Shown here: positions 11,770 to 23,290 of the stretch, in pieces
Position numbering within the stretch: the stretch's first letter is position 1
How the letters are laid out: each line of letters opens with the position of its first letter
From: Gnetum montanum
Lineage: Eukaryota; Streptophyta; Gnetopsida; Gnetales; Gnetaceae
Length of the DNA stretch: 64,000 nt
Reading direction: 5' to 3'
Assembly (NCBI GenBank): GCA_015680685.1
Contig: MNCI01008033.1
Location: 796,521 to 860,520 of the forward strand
Made by a program: the position numbers and the translations under genes
Notes under the pieces: model-generated
Seen by the model: the letters and a program-made list of their open reading frames with translations, nothing else
Databases searched by the model: none
What the model was told of the DNA's origin: nothing

Positions 11770-12670
11770 AATGTTTTTTCCTAGAAGCATGTTCTTGATT
11801 TAGTTTTATTTGTTTATTTTTTAGTTTGATTTTGATATCTAGACTTGGCATGTTGTGTATTGGCTCATGTATGGACTTGTTTTAGGATCTTAATGTAGTG
11901 TTTTAAATGTGATTTATATTTAATTTGGACCTATTGGGATGGACCCATCTACCCACCCACACATGTGTTTTAAATCTTCTATGTTTTAAGATATAATTTT
12001 TAGTTTCATCTTTAACAAGATTCATATTGTGCATTTAATTTTTTGATTACACACACACAAAAACAAATACACATGTTTTAATTGTCCTATGTTTTAAGAT
12101 GTAATTTTCAGTTTCATCTTTTATAAGATTCATATTGTACATTGAATTTTATGTTTGATAGGATTAAAATTTATTCATGCATACAAGTTATTTTAGAATT
12201 CATATTGTGCATTTAATTTTGTGCTCGGTAGAACTTAAATTTATTCTTGTATACAAGTTATTTCTACTGGACATTTTTGTTTGCATCCAACATTTGGACA
12301 TATACTATTTTATTTATGAAAAATTTTATATGATTTGATCTACATCTTGGGAACATCTTTATTGCATATTTTTCTTATATATGCTATCCTTATTTTGGCG
12401 ATGTAAATCTAACCTCTCTCCAAGGATATCCTTGTGTCTTGATAGCATTCTTGTATGTTCCTTTTTGTAGTTGACAAACAAGGAGGAAATAATTTGTTTA
12501 AAGGAGTTATAAGCTTAAGGGGAGCTTGAGAATTTATTTGGGCTATTTATTAAGATCAATTTCATGTTTCTACATATATGTGTGTAGAATGCATTTTCTT
12601 ATCTATTGTTGGACTCTAAGTTTTGAAGATGATTAGTTTTGTAAGCCTTAAGCTAAGAAGGAGATGTTGT
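11770..12670 (+). other. Tail of an older plus-strand element, with polypurine-like tract
   Basis: No coding motif. Near-duplicate blocks occur at about 11985-12030 and 12090-12135 (ATGTTTTAAGAT.TAATTTT.AGTTTCATCTTT.A). GACAAACAAGGAGGAAA at about 12473-12490 and AAGAAGGAGATG at 12654-12666 look like the purine-rich tracts before the 3' LTR of plant copia elements, followed by TGTTGTCATGC. This suggests a plus-strand element ending here, but its LTR cannot be delimited. Confidence 0.3.
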
Positions 12671-13210
12671 CATGCTTTTCATTACTATTTGGTTTCGTAG
12701 TTTTTGGGTTCTAGTAGGTGTAGTTGCCTCTCCAGCATGATGAAAATTTGGCATCTCGGACAACCCATTAGTCATAGGTCAGCCCCTCTATGCACACCCC
12801 ATCATAGATGGGGTTTTCCCTTGATCACAGGTCACACTCTTTGAAAAATCTAGAATTCAAGTTGTATTCTAATCCCAAGCATGGTTTGACCTCTAGGAAG
12901 CCATAAAATCACAAAATGTATTTGATCGTCAAGGGTTTATTAATTGTTAAATTCATACATTACCATTTGTCTTCACCAAGTTGAAGCATTTCTTGTAGGT
13001 ATATCATGATGAATATGAATGTTAGAGCTATGGAGAAGATGGATTGTTTAACTAAGATTGGTATTTTAACTAGCTTAGTTATATATTTATAATATATATC
13101 TACAAGATTTAAAAACCCAAATTTTCATACCTTCTGAACGAAAAACAAGAGAGTTATATACCTTATTTTTCCTAAGAATGGGTTTTCTGAAAAGGAAAAA
13201 ATTTTCATCA
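12671..13210. other. Possible LTR remnant, nothing coding
   Basis: It could be the LTR following the purine tract at 12654-12666. It contains a perfect 8-bp-stem palindrome ACCCCATC/GATGGGGT at 12796-12814. No second copy in the window allows its ends to be defined. Confidence 0.25.
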
Positions 13211-13284
13211 ATTAGTGTATGCTCCCACTCTCAGCCGAACTGAAAAAACAACAAATTTAGCCGAGAGTGAGAGCATACACTAAT
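13211..13284. repeat. Hairpin with 26-bp arms
   Basis: The left arm from 13211 (ATTAGTGTATGCTC...) is complementary to the right arm ending at 13284 (...GAGCATACACTAAT). About 24 of 26 positions pair, and the loop is about 20 bases. It could be a small foldback element, a MITE remnant or a miRNA-like foldback. It lies about 150 bp upstream of the cysteine-protease remnant. No target duplication was recognised. Confidence 0.75.
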
Positions 13285-13439
13285 AGACAAACATATCGCC
13301 TGCATTTCAGAGTCTCCTAGAACAATTGGTTGTTTGTGTCCACAAATCCCGCCAAAATCAACCCACCATGGATCAGAAACACGAACTCAGTGGCCCATGG
13401 ATGACTATGAGGCCAAAGGACGCCACCTGGGGTGAAATC

Positions 13440-13877
<438 letters not shown>

Positions 13878-13880
13878 ATA

Positions 13881-13886
13881 AATAAA
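13881..13886 (+). promoter_or_regulatory. Polyadenylation-like signal after the protease stop
   Basis: AATAAA lies 4 bases after the TAA at 13875-13877, within AAATAAATAAAG. It is close to the stop for a plant 3' UTR, so its use is not certain. Confidence 0.35.
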
Positions 13887-13899
13887 GTGTAATGGTGTT

Positions 13900-14725
13900 T
13901 AGTCCTTCACAGTCACTTGGTAATGTGCAGTGTTTCTGTTCACCGAGTATCTGTTCTATGCTTCTATCTTCCCGTGAGGTCGGCTCCCCTTGGCCATATG
14001 TATGTTTTAGTTTCTCATATATGCTTCGGTAATATGGTTTGTAAATTAATGTTTAAACTGTCTCCTATGGAAACCTGAGTGGCTTTGGCGCTACGTTCAC
14101 ATAAGAATTCGATATTAATAATAAAATATATGAAGAAAATTGTCGAAGTAAATTTTGAAGGAAATGACATTTTTTTAAAAAAACTAAAAATATCACTAAT
14201 ACTTTTATATATTTAAAAAAAATTTAAAGATATAATTATAGGTATAATGGAGCCTCTTGAATTAAAGATATAAATAAGAAGGATGAATGTTGATGGTGCT
14301 CTTGTCATTCAAGTTATGTACAAAGAAGAAGAGGAAAATAAATTTCTTTTACATAAGTGGAATTTCAATAGCTTAAAAGATTAAAGATGTGAGACATTCT
14401 TCCAAATAGTAAACCTTCTATCAAAATAGATATAAGCAAGTAGAAGACAAGCATTATTGTATAATTATTTAGCTTTAACAATATCAGTGAGGTATTGCCT
14501 TGTTGGTTAGAAAATACAACTTAGGATCCATAGGTTGGACTCTAAGAAGTACATAGACTTAGATACACTTTACTCTAATAAGTACCTACACTTAGATACA
14601 CTTTATTGAGGGACATTAAAAACTATGGTGTTAGGTAAATAGGCTTTAAATCCCTCATGTACCCTTGATAAATAGGATAAAAGGAATTAAGATGATGATT
14701 TAGCTTTAATAATCTTAATGAATAG
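13900..14725. other. Protease 3' flank and unassigned AT-rich sequence
   Basis: The first ~200 bp may be 3' UTR or downstream flank of the protease. Further on there is a 33-bp near-tandem duplication at about 14540-14605 (AAGTAC.TA.ACTTAGATACACTTTA twice). No gene recognised. Confidence 0.45.
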
Positions 14726-17456
14726 GTGTAAGTGCTTAAAAATCAGTACTCTTGAACCCACTTTTGGAAGGTTCTTGCCATTTCTTGCAATGCCCAATTC
14801 TTACATTTAGTTAGACCATTTTGTTAAGATTTTCTAGGAACTAAAAATTGATGTTTAATCCCCTCACTATCACAATACTTAGCAAAGGTTGTATTATCAA
14901 ATTTATTTTTATAGTCATTCCTAATCTTCTTGATCAAGTAGCCCTTTTCTCTTTGAACCCTAAAACAAAGCTTCTTGAAGTGATTAAAGATTTCATCCTT
15001 GTAGGTTAGTACAATTACCCAAGTGAATCTTGAGTAATCATCAATAATAACAAAAAAATATATTTTCTACCACCTATGCTACATATCCTAGTAGGTCCAG
15101 TCAAATCAAGATGTGGTAACTCAAAAAGATGCTTTTTAGTAATATTAGTTTTTTTCTTAAAAGATATGGTATTTTTCTTATCCTTTTGTCCTATCTTACA
15201 TATCCTATCCTTCTTAGATTAAATGTTAAGTAATCCTTCCACAATTTGATTTTTGAAAACCTTGCTAAGGCTTTCAAAGTTCAAGCACTTTAAATTATAT
15301 TTCCTCAAATTACAATTATTAATAATAATATAAACATTACCTAATCTATGTCCCATGAAAATTAATTCATCTATTTTAGAATCCTTAATAATACAATGAT
15401 TACCTTGGAAAAACACATAATTTCCCTCATCATAAAGTTGACTTACACTAATTAAACTATGTTCTAACCCTACAACATAAAGTGTATTTTCAATTTAAGG
15501 AGAGCTCTTACCGCAAACTATACCTTTTTATTTGATGTAAGCTTTGTTGTTATTCCAAAATGTGACACTACCAACATTATATTTTGGTAGGAATATGAAT
15601 CTTGATCTATCACCAATCATGTGTCTTGGGCATTCACTATCATACATGCCTTATGTATCTCTTTCTTTGGAAGCCACACCCTTTTCACTTTGGCATTTTA
15701 CTAATTCTTCTTATACGTATTTTGATTAGTCTTTTAAAGATTCATATTAGCATGATTATAATAATATCTACATGGATAAAAATATTAAGTGTGATCATAA
15801 TTATAACAATAATAACATTGAAAATAATAATTTCTAGACATGTATTTATACCTAGGTAAATAATTCCACTTACCATGCCTTGTCCAAGTTTTTGGGTAGG
15901 CTTGTAGTCAAGACCTGATTTATCTCTAGCTTACTTTGTCTTTTTCACCATATCATTCAAGGTTATTATTTCTTGTATAAAATTTTGAAGTGTACTCTTG
16001 GTATTGGCAATTTTTTGGGCTTGATACCCAACAATGGCTTGAGAATCACTAAGTTTCTTGATAATTATTTTGATTTCTTCCTCATTTTCTTGAATTTTTT
16101 GGTCCCTTTCCTTAAGACATTTTGAAACAAAATTAAATATAGCTTATAAATCTATATGATGAGCCTTTTTGACTTGAGGTTCAACTACTTGTGTCTCAAG
16201 TTTTAACTCTTGTTCATTAAGTTTCTTTTTCATATTTTTACATATGCTTTAAATCTTAGTGAATGAAGTAAGAAGAAACTCATACTTTTCCTCTTTATCC
16301 ATGCTTTCTTTTCCATCATCAAGCTGATCTTTCCCTTCTAGTACCATCATGAGCAAAAAATTGCATTCCTTTCTACTTTCTCTTCTAATGAAAACTTCTC
16401 AAATTCATCCCATGAGAATAATGCTTTCTTGCCTTTGAATTTTCTCTTCCTTTCTTTTATTTTCTTTTTTATGGACAATCAAATGAAAAATGTTCATAAC
16501 CATGATAATAGTAGCATTGAAAGTCACTTTTCTTGTCCTTATTGTCACATTTCTTGTCATGACTTGCTCACCCTTTTCCTTTAAATGTTTTGGTCAAAAG
16601 AGTCAACTCATTCTCATTTAGCTTATTTGAATCATCTTTTAAAGTAAAGGGAATGTTCTTCTTGAATGATTTAGTTTCATCATCTTCTTAGAGAGATAGT
16701 TTGTAAGTTTAGAAGATTCCATGAAGCTTATCTACCTTCATAATATTTGTGTCTCTAACTTCAAGTATGATAGTCAAGCATGAAGTCTTTTAGGAACAGT
16801 ATAGAAATAATGGCCTTTATGAATGAAATGGTGAGCATCACGTTCACTATCCTATCATATGTTATGTAGCTACGACAAGTCCAAAACTTTTTGATAAATT
16901 TTGAAATCAAGGAAATCTATCCCAAGGTCTTTGAGAGAAGCATTTTCAATTTTTATGATTTTAAAAAAGTATTTCTTGATGGTCTCATCATCCTTCATCT
17001 TGAGATACTCAAATTGGTGATTGAGGATTTAAGCTTTTGATTACTTTACCATTACAATGGCTTCAAAAATGTCCTAAATTTCTTTCACAGTTTTATAACA
17101 AATAACTCTATTAAACTCTTCTAAACATAATGCACAATGAAAATAATTCATGGATTTTGCATTAGCCACATGAACTCTCTAATTTACATCTGACCACTTA
17201 CTTATGTCCTTTGGTCTTATGTAGAAGTTGTCACTTAGAGTTGTATGAATTTCTATAGGCTCTAAGTATCCATGCTCCAGTAAGGGCCAAATATCAAAGT
17301 TCATGGATTGTAGAAAGAACATCATTCTTATCTTCAATAGACATAATTTGATCCATTAAATAATGAAGGCTTGTAAGATGATTGTGCACCTCCAATAGAC
17401 ATGGTGATGCAAGCACAAACTCTTAAGAGATGTTAGTTCTAGTATCAGGAGACTAA
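14726..17456 (-). pseudogene. Ty1/copia gag to integrase remnant
   Basis: Minus-strand reading from high to low coordinates gives: a UBN2-type gag region at about 17200-16640 (HCALCLEEFNRV-like, then LKMKDDETIK); a zinc knuckle near 16540-16470 with the pattern CYYYHGYEHFSFDC; the GAG-pre-integrase region at 15416-15219 (GHRLGNVYII...LKCLN, then VKN..VEGL-like); and the C-terminal part of the integrase core at about 14890-14726 (CDSEGIKHQFLVPR, then QNG and LQEMARTF, compare GIKHQFS.P.TPQQNGV.ER). Many stops and frameshifts break it. The zinc knuckle has Tyr for the second Cys. RT and RNase H are not present downstream. It is dead, and belongs to the 17471-18092 LTR through the primer site between them. 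Confidence 0.8.
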
Positions 17457-17468
17457 GCTTTGATACCA
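17457..17468 (-). other. Primer binding site, initiator tRNA-Met type
   Basis: The minus strand reads TGGTATCAAAGC two bases inside the LTR end at 17471. The usual plant copia site is TGGTATCAGAGC, so there is one G-to-A change. This fixes the element's orientation and the inner LTR boundary. Confidence 0.85.
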
Positions 17469-17470
17469 AT

Positions 17471-18092
17471 TGTCAATCAAAATAGATAACCTAGAGGAGT
17501 GTGAATAGGATGTCTTAACAAATTTTAAAAATATTTCATAATCAAATTAATCTATTAAACTTGCAAAATGTAGATGTGAAATTAGAGTAAAGAATATATC
17601 TAATCTAAGTGTAAAATGAAATGCAAGAAATAAAACAAGAAAGTACATACCAAATTTTTATAAAGGTTCAACTTGATCTTAGGTTACTCTACAAGGACTA
17701 TTCAAATCTCCACTTCCCCTATGTTCCCTTCAGTTCTTCAACTCCTTGAAGAACAATGCTAGTTTCAAGGATTTCCAATCTTCCTTTACTATAACACAAG
17801 ATTTTAAGGTCAAAATCCCTTAAACCAAATCACAAATTTTGATACTCTAATAGATTATTTCATATCTAATGAGGGAAAACAAATGGACATAAAATAATGT
17901 CAATGATATGAAAAATTTTGGTACATAATATGTCAACCAAAATATTAGAGTTTTGGTACACTTCACTTTGACAAAATTTGCTACTACGACTTGAAATACC
18001 AATCTTGTCCCAACTATCCATATTTTCCATAACTCTAACATTCAAATTTGCCATGATATACCTAGAAAATCTACTCCAAATTGATGGGGACA
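17471..18092 (-). mobile_element. Right copia LTR (5' LTR of the minus-strand element)
   Basis: Minus-strand ends are TGTCCCC... and ...TTGACA, giving the TGTC/GACA inverted termini expected for a copia LTR. The inner edge is set by the primer binding site and the outer edge by the last TGTC before the element C sequence. About 622 bp. It aligns with 9378-9905. Confidence 0.7.
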
Positions 18093-18325
18093 AATGGTAA
18101 TGGATAAATCATATATATTCTTAACAATCAAATATGCATCATTTCAAATTAGCACTACAACTAACCACACTACACCCCCGTTGCATCTAGTAAGTTCCTA
18201 TTCAATCAGCCAAAGTATTCAAGAAACCCTGCCTCTACCTCCAGCAAGCCCTCATATGGACTCAAGCTTAGGTTGTGCACCTATGGACCTTAATGTTCCA
18301 ACCACCAATATTTTCGGTTGCTATA
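18093..18325 (+). mobile_element. Element C 5' LTR, only the tail kept
   Basis: 18125-18325 aligns with about 35815-36009 (GTTGCATC.AGTAAGT.CCT, GGTTGTG..CC.ATGGACCTT, then the end CTATA versus CTACA). The remaining ~1.3 kb of the LTR is missing on the left, where the copia LTR abuts. The primer binding site expected from 18326 is too decayed to call. Confidence 0.65.
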
Positions 18326-19454
18326 GTTTCTAGCACTAGAAGAAGGGCTAGAACCATTTTCTTTTTCAAACTCCATTGTTGTTTTCTCATGTGCTCTCTA
18401 CACCACCATTGTTGGCTTCAAGCCAATGTAGACCATAACACCCTTGTGGACCTACTGCACATGCAGCAATAGCTAGATCTTAGGCCAATGTATGCATTGT
18501 CTACTAACCGATTAGTGTAGATTGGACCCCCTTGTCAGCTCCCCGAACCCCTACATAGCAACCCAAAGCACACATCCACTATTTGCCAAATTTCTAATGC
18601 TTTCAATTGGAGCGTAGTCAACTTTCTAGTGTGGGTAGTGTAGTCAGCCTCTAATGTAGAGAGCATACTCAGCCTCCAATGTGGAGAGCATATTCAACCT
18701 CCAACATAGAGAGTGTAGTTAGCCTCCAATGTCGAGAGCGTAGTCAACCTCCAGCGTAGAGAGCATAGTCAACATAGTTAGTGGTGTTAGCAATATTTTG
18801 TGATTAGCAACCCTTGCAATTTCCTCTTGCAACTTAATCTGCATCCATAAACCCAGAATAGCCTTCAACATCAATCCCAAGCGCACTCACCATCTTGCCC
18901 ATCCAACAAGAGACCAGGATTAAAAACCCTAGGAATCCTGTAATGGCGAAGCCAAGGCAATTCCATATGCTATGCAGTTAAGACCTAGAGTACACTGTGC
19001 TAAGCAACAAACAATACAACTTTATATATGCAAAGATTCAAGTGGGGCTATTTGTAGACTGCTTGGACATGTAAGCAAAATGAAGCTACAAGGTTATCCA
19101 TCAAAATGGACGAGAGTATATCCCCTCCTCACTTGACATCATACCACTCATAGAGCCCTATTATTGGATATTAGCCTAGCTCATTTGAGTAAGTGAGCAT
19201 AATGTAGGGACAAACTATGAGGAGCCCCTACAAGAAGGAGAGGATGAGTTTGAAGCTCACTCTAAGCATAAGGGCTCTTTCCACACCATCTTCCAATGAG
19301 CAACCCTTAGTCTAGCTCTCCTGCAGTCTCATTCACCCATTCTCCTTGAGAAGTTCATATCACTAGTGTCACCTTCTAGGTCGACGCTTGTGATAGTGAT
19401 GCATCAAACATAACATATACACTATGATGTGGTAGCTCCCTTTAGCCTCCCTTC
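18326..19454 (+). other. Element C 5' leader with a 25-bp tandem array
   Basis: It lies between the LTR end and gag. Its main feature is a 25-bp array at about 18610-18780, roughly seven units of GAGAGCATAGTCAACCTCCA plus 5 bases, in register at 18636, 18661, 18686, 18711, 18736 and 18761. The GAGAGCATAGTC core reappears at 27.3-28.8 kb and 34.5-35.3 kb. The rest shows no coding motif. Confidence 0.7.
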
Positions 19455-21250
19455 ATGGCATTATTGCCACCCATCCAACCATCAATGCCCATTGCAACTC
19501 TATTAGCCCAACCATATGTCCATGTAGGGCTTGTCTCTGGGCCCCAAGTGACTCAGGCATCCTACATCTTGCCTATTTCATCAACACCCCTAGCATTAGC
19601 TCAACCCATGTATGCATTGCCTGCTCCAATTGTCATTCCTCTAGCACAGCCCACACATCAAGTCCATTTTGCAATTCTGCAACTCACAACCAGGCCATGG
19701 ACCACACAGCTACTCCAACAATAAACCATGCAACCAACACAACTAACTAGAACATCTCAAAACTTAGACCAAGTATTCCCAATGATCCAAAGCATAACAA
19801 AAGACTTGAAGTGACTTAAAGCCACCTCCTCTGAAACTGTCAAAGTGGTGGACTTCTACCAAGACAACCCTATAAGTCTTATAGTCCCACCTCTAACTCT
19901 TCTAGCTAGAGTCCTACTACCTCAGTTCACCAAATACAACAATGAGGGGGATCCCAATGCACATCTAGTCACATTTAGCTTGGAGTGCTTGCTATTACAA
20001 GCATGGCCACATGCCATCATACGTAGGTTTGCCATGTCATTCACTAGTAAGGCATTAGATTGATACCACACATTACCTATAAGCTCTATCTCCTCTTCGC
20101 AAGACCTTCTAAGCCAATTTGTAACACACTTCAAATATAATTTAAAGGCAGAGACAACTTTGTACCAACTAATGCAAATAAAGTAGTATGACCTATAGAC
20201 CATGCAAAAATTCATTCAACATTAGAGTGCCTTGTTAAATAAAATATGAGAAATGATAGCCAAAGCACACCTCCTAGTCATCTTTAAGGGCACAGTCAAT
20301 GACTTCATAAAGTTGAAAATGTACTATTTAGGCCCACAATGTCTAAGCCAAGCCTTTGCTCAAACCAAGAGCATACAAGATGCAGCAAAAGCTAATGAGG
20401 GCCCAGCCTATGTGGCCTACAAAAACTAGCATTCAAGAAGGGACAAGGATAAGGGAAAGTAGAATGCAATGGTGGTGACTATGGCCAAAGAGGCCAAAGC
20501 AACCAATCTGAGGCCAATGACTAGGCAACCCAGAGCCCAAGCTAACAACAAATCCACCAACTCTAGCACTATGGCAACCAACCAACCCATGTCATCGATG
20601 GCCACAAATCAAGTTGTTCCAAGGCCTAACTTTGAGTTCAAGGATCAGTCCAAGTACACCTCATTGTTGTTAAAACCTTTAGAGCTATTAGACCAACTAC
20701 TAAAAGCTGGATGCATCTAGTATAAGCAAATGTCCAAGGATGCTCACAAAAAACATAATAGGTATTGTGAGCTACTAAGGAATCCCATGTCAGCAACACC
20801 AAATGAGCCCCTAGTCTTAAGGCATTTTATGCTAGACTAGTTTTACCACTATCAACAATTACCTAGCCATAATATCAAATTTTTCATAGCTCTGCAAGAT
20901 TATTTGCAAAGAATGATTAACAGAGGTGAGTTGGTATTTAACACTACTAGCCCAGTTAGGCCTTAGAACCAATCTATGAGGGTGTACAATGACCCTCTAA
21001 ATGCACATGATGCCAACTATCTTATACATGCTATTAGCATTGATAACAACCTAGAACCCATGTAGTGGCCATTCATGGTCCACATGCCCTCTGGTAATGC
21101 AAAGGTTCCCTTGGACCCCACAAGTTCAAGAACTCCTTTTGTCCTTAAAGTACCACCTTAAGCACCCACAATGCCCTTTGTGGTTAGGATCCCACAGCAC
21201 ATTGCAACAATGACTATTTAACCACCCTTTTTCATCTGAGTGCCACAACA
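19455..21250 (+). pseudogene. Element C gag
   Basis: A Pro/Ala-rich leader (19455-19724) is followed at 19845 by the gag core: LPQFTKYNNEGDPNAHLVTF, then AMSFTSKALD followed by a stop where Trp is usual and YHTLP, then LLSQFVTHFKYN and L..LMQIK. This is the plant retrotransposon gag pattern (LP.F..YdG..DP..Hl..F, A..Wy..L, W..l...F). The C-terminal part near 20640-20960 has YTSLLLKPLELLDQLLKAGCI and LQDYLQRMINRGELVF, as in Tat-group gag proteins. The usual zinc-knuckle histidine and cysteines between them are degraded (KKHNRYCEL). It would form the capsid. At least seven in-frame stops make it dead. Confidence 0.8.
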
Positions 21251-21734
21251 AGCTAGCCCCTCAGCTACCTGAATCCCAATGGTGACCAATGCATCAGTTC
21301 CTTCCTTTCCAAGGGGCAACCTCACTGGTAACATTGGTAGGCCCTCAAGGTGGCAACACAGGAGACCTAATGAGTGTCTCACAGATAAGATGGTTAGGCA
21401 ACATCAAGATCAAAGAGTGCTAACTCCACCAAAGCTGGTGTCCATATCTATGGTTCCCATGGCCAAGGCAACTAAATAGGCCACTATGAGCAATTCGCAA
21501 GGGAGCATTAAGGCCCCTAAGCAAACCGAGCAACCAAAGCCCAAGTCACCTCCAAGAGAGATCCATCTCTTAGGACACATGGAAGAAGTCAAAGCCAACA
21601 AAAGCTTAATTAATGGAAAAGACTTCATGGACACATTAGCCAAAGATAAGCAAGTGCTCAAATAGAATAACATAACATTGAGCCTCTATGACCTAATCAT
21701 GATCCCATCCACCCACCACGAAGCACTGGTATGA

Positions 21735-22440
21735 ATGTTGACCTTCATTCCTGTCACAAAGAACATCCCTACATATGAGAATTCCATCCATGTCATGATG
21801 TTATCTCCTACACCTGAGGAATTGAGTTCCACATCCCTAGCATTTCATGATGAAGCAATTAAGGTTAATCTTGAGAGGGGTGAGGTCATAATAGCCTCCA
21901 TGTTCATCACCATACATGTCAGGCAATGCAATATTCTGAGAGTGCATGTTGATGACAAAATAGCAACAAACGTGATTTCATACATCATCATGGAAAAGTT
22001 GGACCTCACAGATTAGATTAGACTGATGAAAAACACATGTCTAAAATCCTTCAATGGGTCACATGTCATCATTAATGGTGCTATCACCATAGCCTTTGTG
22101 GTAAGGGAGCAATTCCCCACCACTACCAAATTCATCATCATAGAGAAAATGTTGGGCTTTAACTTAATACTGGGCAATTCATAGCTAGCCCAATTATGAG
22201 CTGTATCCTCCCTTATTCATCAAGAAATCCACCTCCAGTATGAAGAAGGTGAAGTTATCATCCATGGTGATAATGTCACCCCTTTGGCCATCAACAATGT
22301 GGACATGGAGCAAGGGTTGAAGGTGGAGTTTCCTAATGATGCATCCATAGAAAAGGATAAGAATGAAAGGTAAGAGGCAGACACATCCAAAAAGATAGAA
22401 GAATCTAGTGACTACTAGAAGATTCCCTTTGAGAAAAATT
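21735..22440 (+). pseudogene. Element C retropepsin-like protease
   Basis: The reading resembles Tat-group proteases in order: ILRVHVDDKIATNVI in place of '..VLVDSGAALNVLP', then MEKLDL, FNGSHVIINGAITI, TTKFIIIEKMLGFNLILGNS (compare 'FQVMD....YNMLLGRPW') and SSLIHQ followed by LQYEEGEVIIHGDN. The catalytic DSG is altered to DDK, so even without the stops it should be inactive. It follows gag in the same orientation, as expected. The reading ends in stops near 22400, and RT does not follow until 29.2 kb. Confidence 0.65.
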
Positions 22441-22740
22441 ACCCTTTGACATAGCAAGTAATGTGTTAGGCACCTACCCATTATTCGCTTCTATGTACCC
22501 TATATTCTACTTGTTGCTCATGTCACATTTGTTTCGCTTAGATCAGCATTATTTTTTGCTTATTGTTGCTTATGTTATTAAGCATCAATTTGCTTTGTTT
22601 ACACATTTTTCTACTTTGCTTATGCATTCATCTACTTTTTTTATGCATTCGCTCATTTAGTTTACCCTTTTACAGTTATTAGGTTAATACAAAGATATAT
22701 ATATCAAAGTGCATAAAAATCATAAATGTGAAAATCACCA

Positions 22741-23290
22741 AAAGGAGAGATAGCAACACATGGCCCAGAATGGCCTTAAACTAGCAATATGTGGCCTAGA
22801 ACAGCCTTAAACTATCACCCTTAATTCCATGAATAGTGGTCCAAAATGATCCTAAACTATCATCATGGCCCAGAATGGCCCTAAACTATCATCGTGGTCT
22901 AGAATGACCAAAAACTATTGCTTTTAACCCTCTTGTTATAGCCCAGAATGGCCTTAAACTACCACCTTGGTCTGCTATGGCCTTAAACTGGCAACACCTA
23001 GCCTAGAATGGCCTTAAACTAGTAATATGTGGCCCGAAATGGCCTTAAACTATCACTCATTAATCCATTCAATATGGCCTAAAATGGCCTTAAACTATAG
23101 CAATGCCATTGGCCTGAAATGGCCTTAAACTAGCACCCTAGCCTACTATGGCATTAAAACTAGTAACACATGGTCCAAAATGGCCAAAAACTAGCCTCTA
23201 CCCTCCTGTTATGGCCTTAAACTAGTGTGGGGCCTATCAAGGCTTTAAGCTGGCAGTAGACTCGCTATAGCTCATAATGGTCTAGTATCG
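22741..23290 (+). repeat. Diverged tandem array, GGCCTTAAACTAGCA motif, block 1
   Basis: About fourteen units of roughly 30-45 bp built on ATGGCCCAGAATGGCCTTAA followed by ACTAGCA. Unit length and sequence vary. The TAAACTAGCA core is shared with the blocks at 28915-29035 and 32638-33150. Tandem arrays in untranslated parts of Tat-lineage elements are a known feature and a known source of satellites. Confidence 0.85.

Noticed and set aside
12796-12814. GC-rich palindrome followed by T-rich sequence, like a bacterial terminator
   Set aside because: The setting is plant nuclear DNA with no bacterial gene nearby; a chance or LTR-internal palindrome is more likely.
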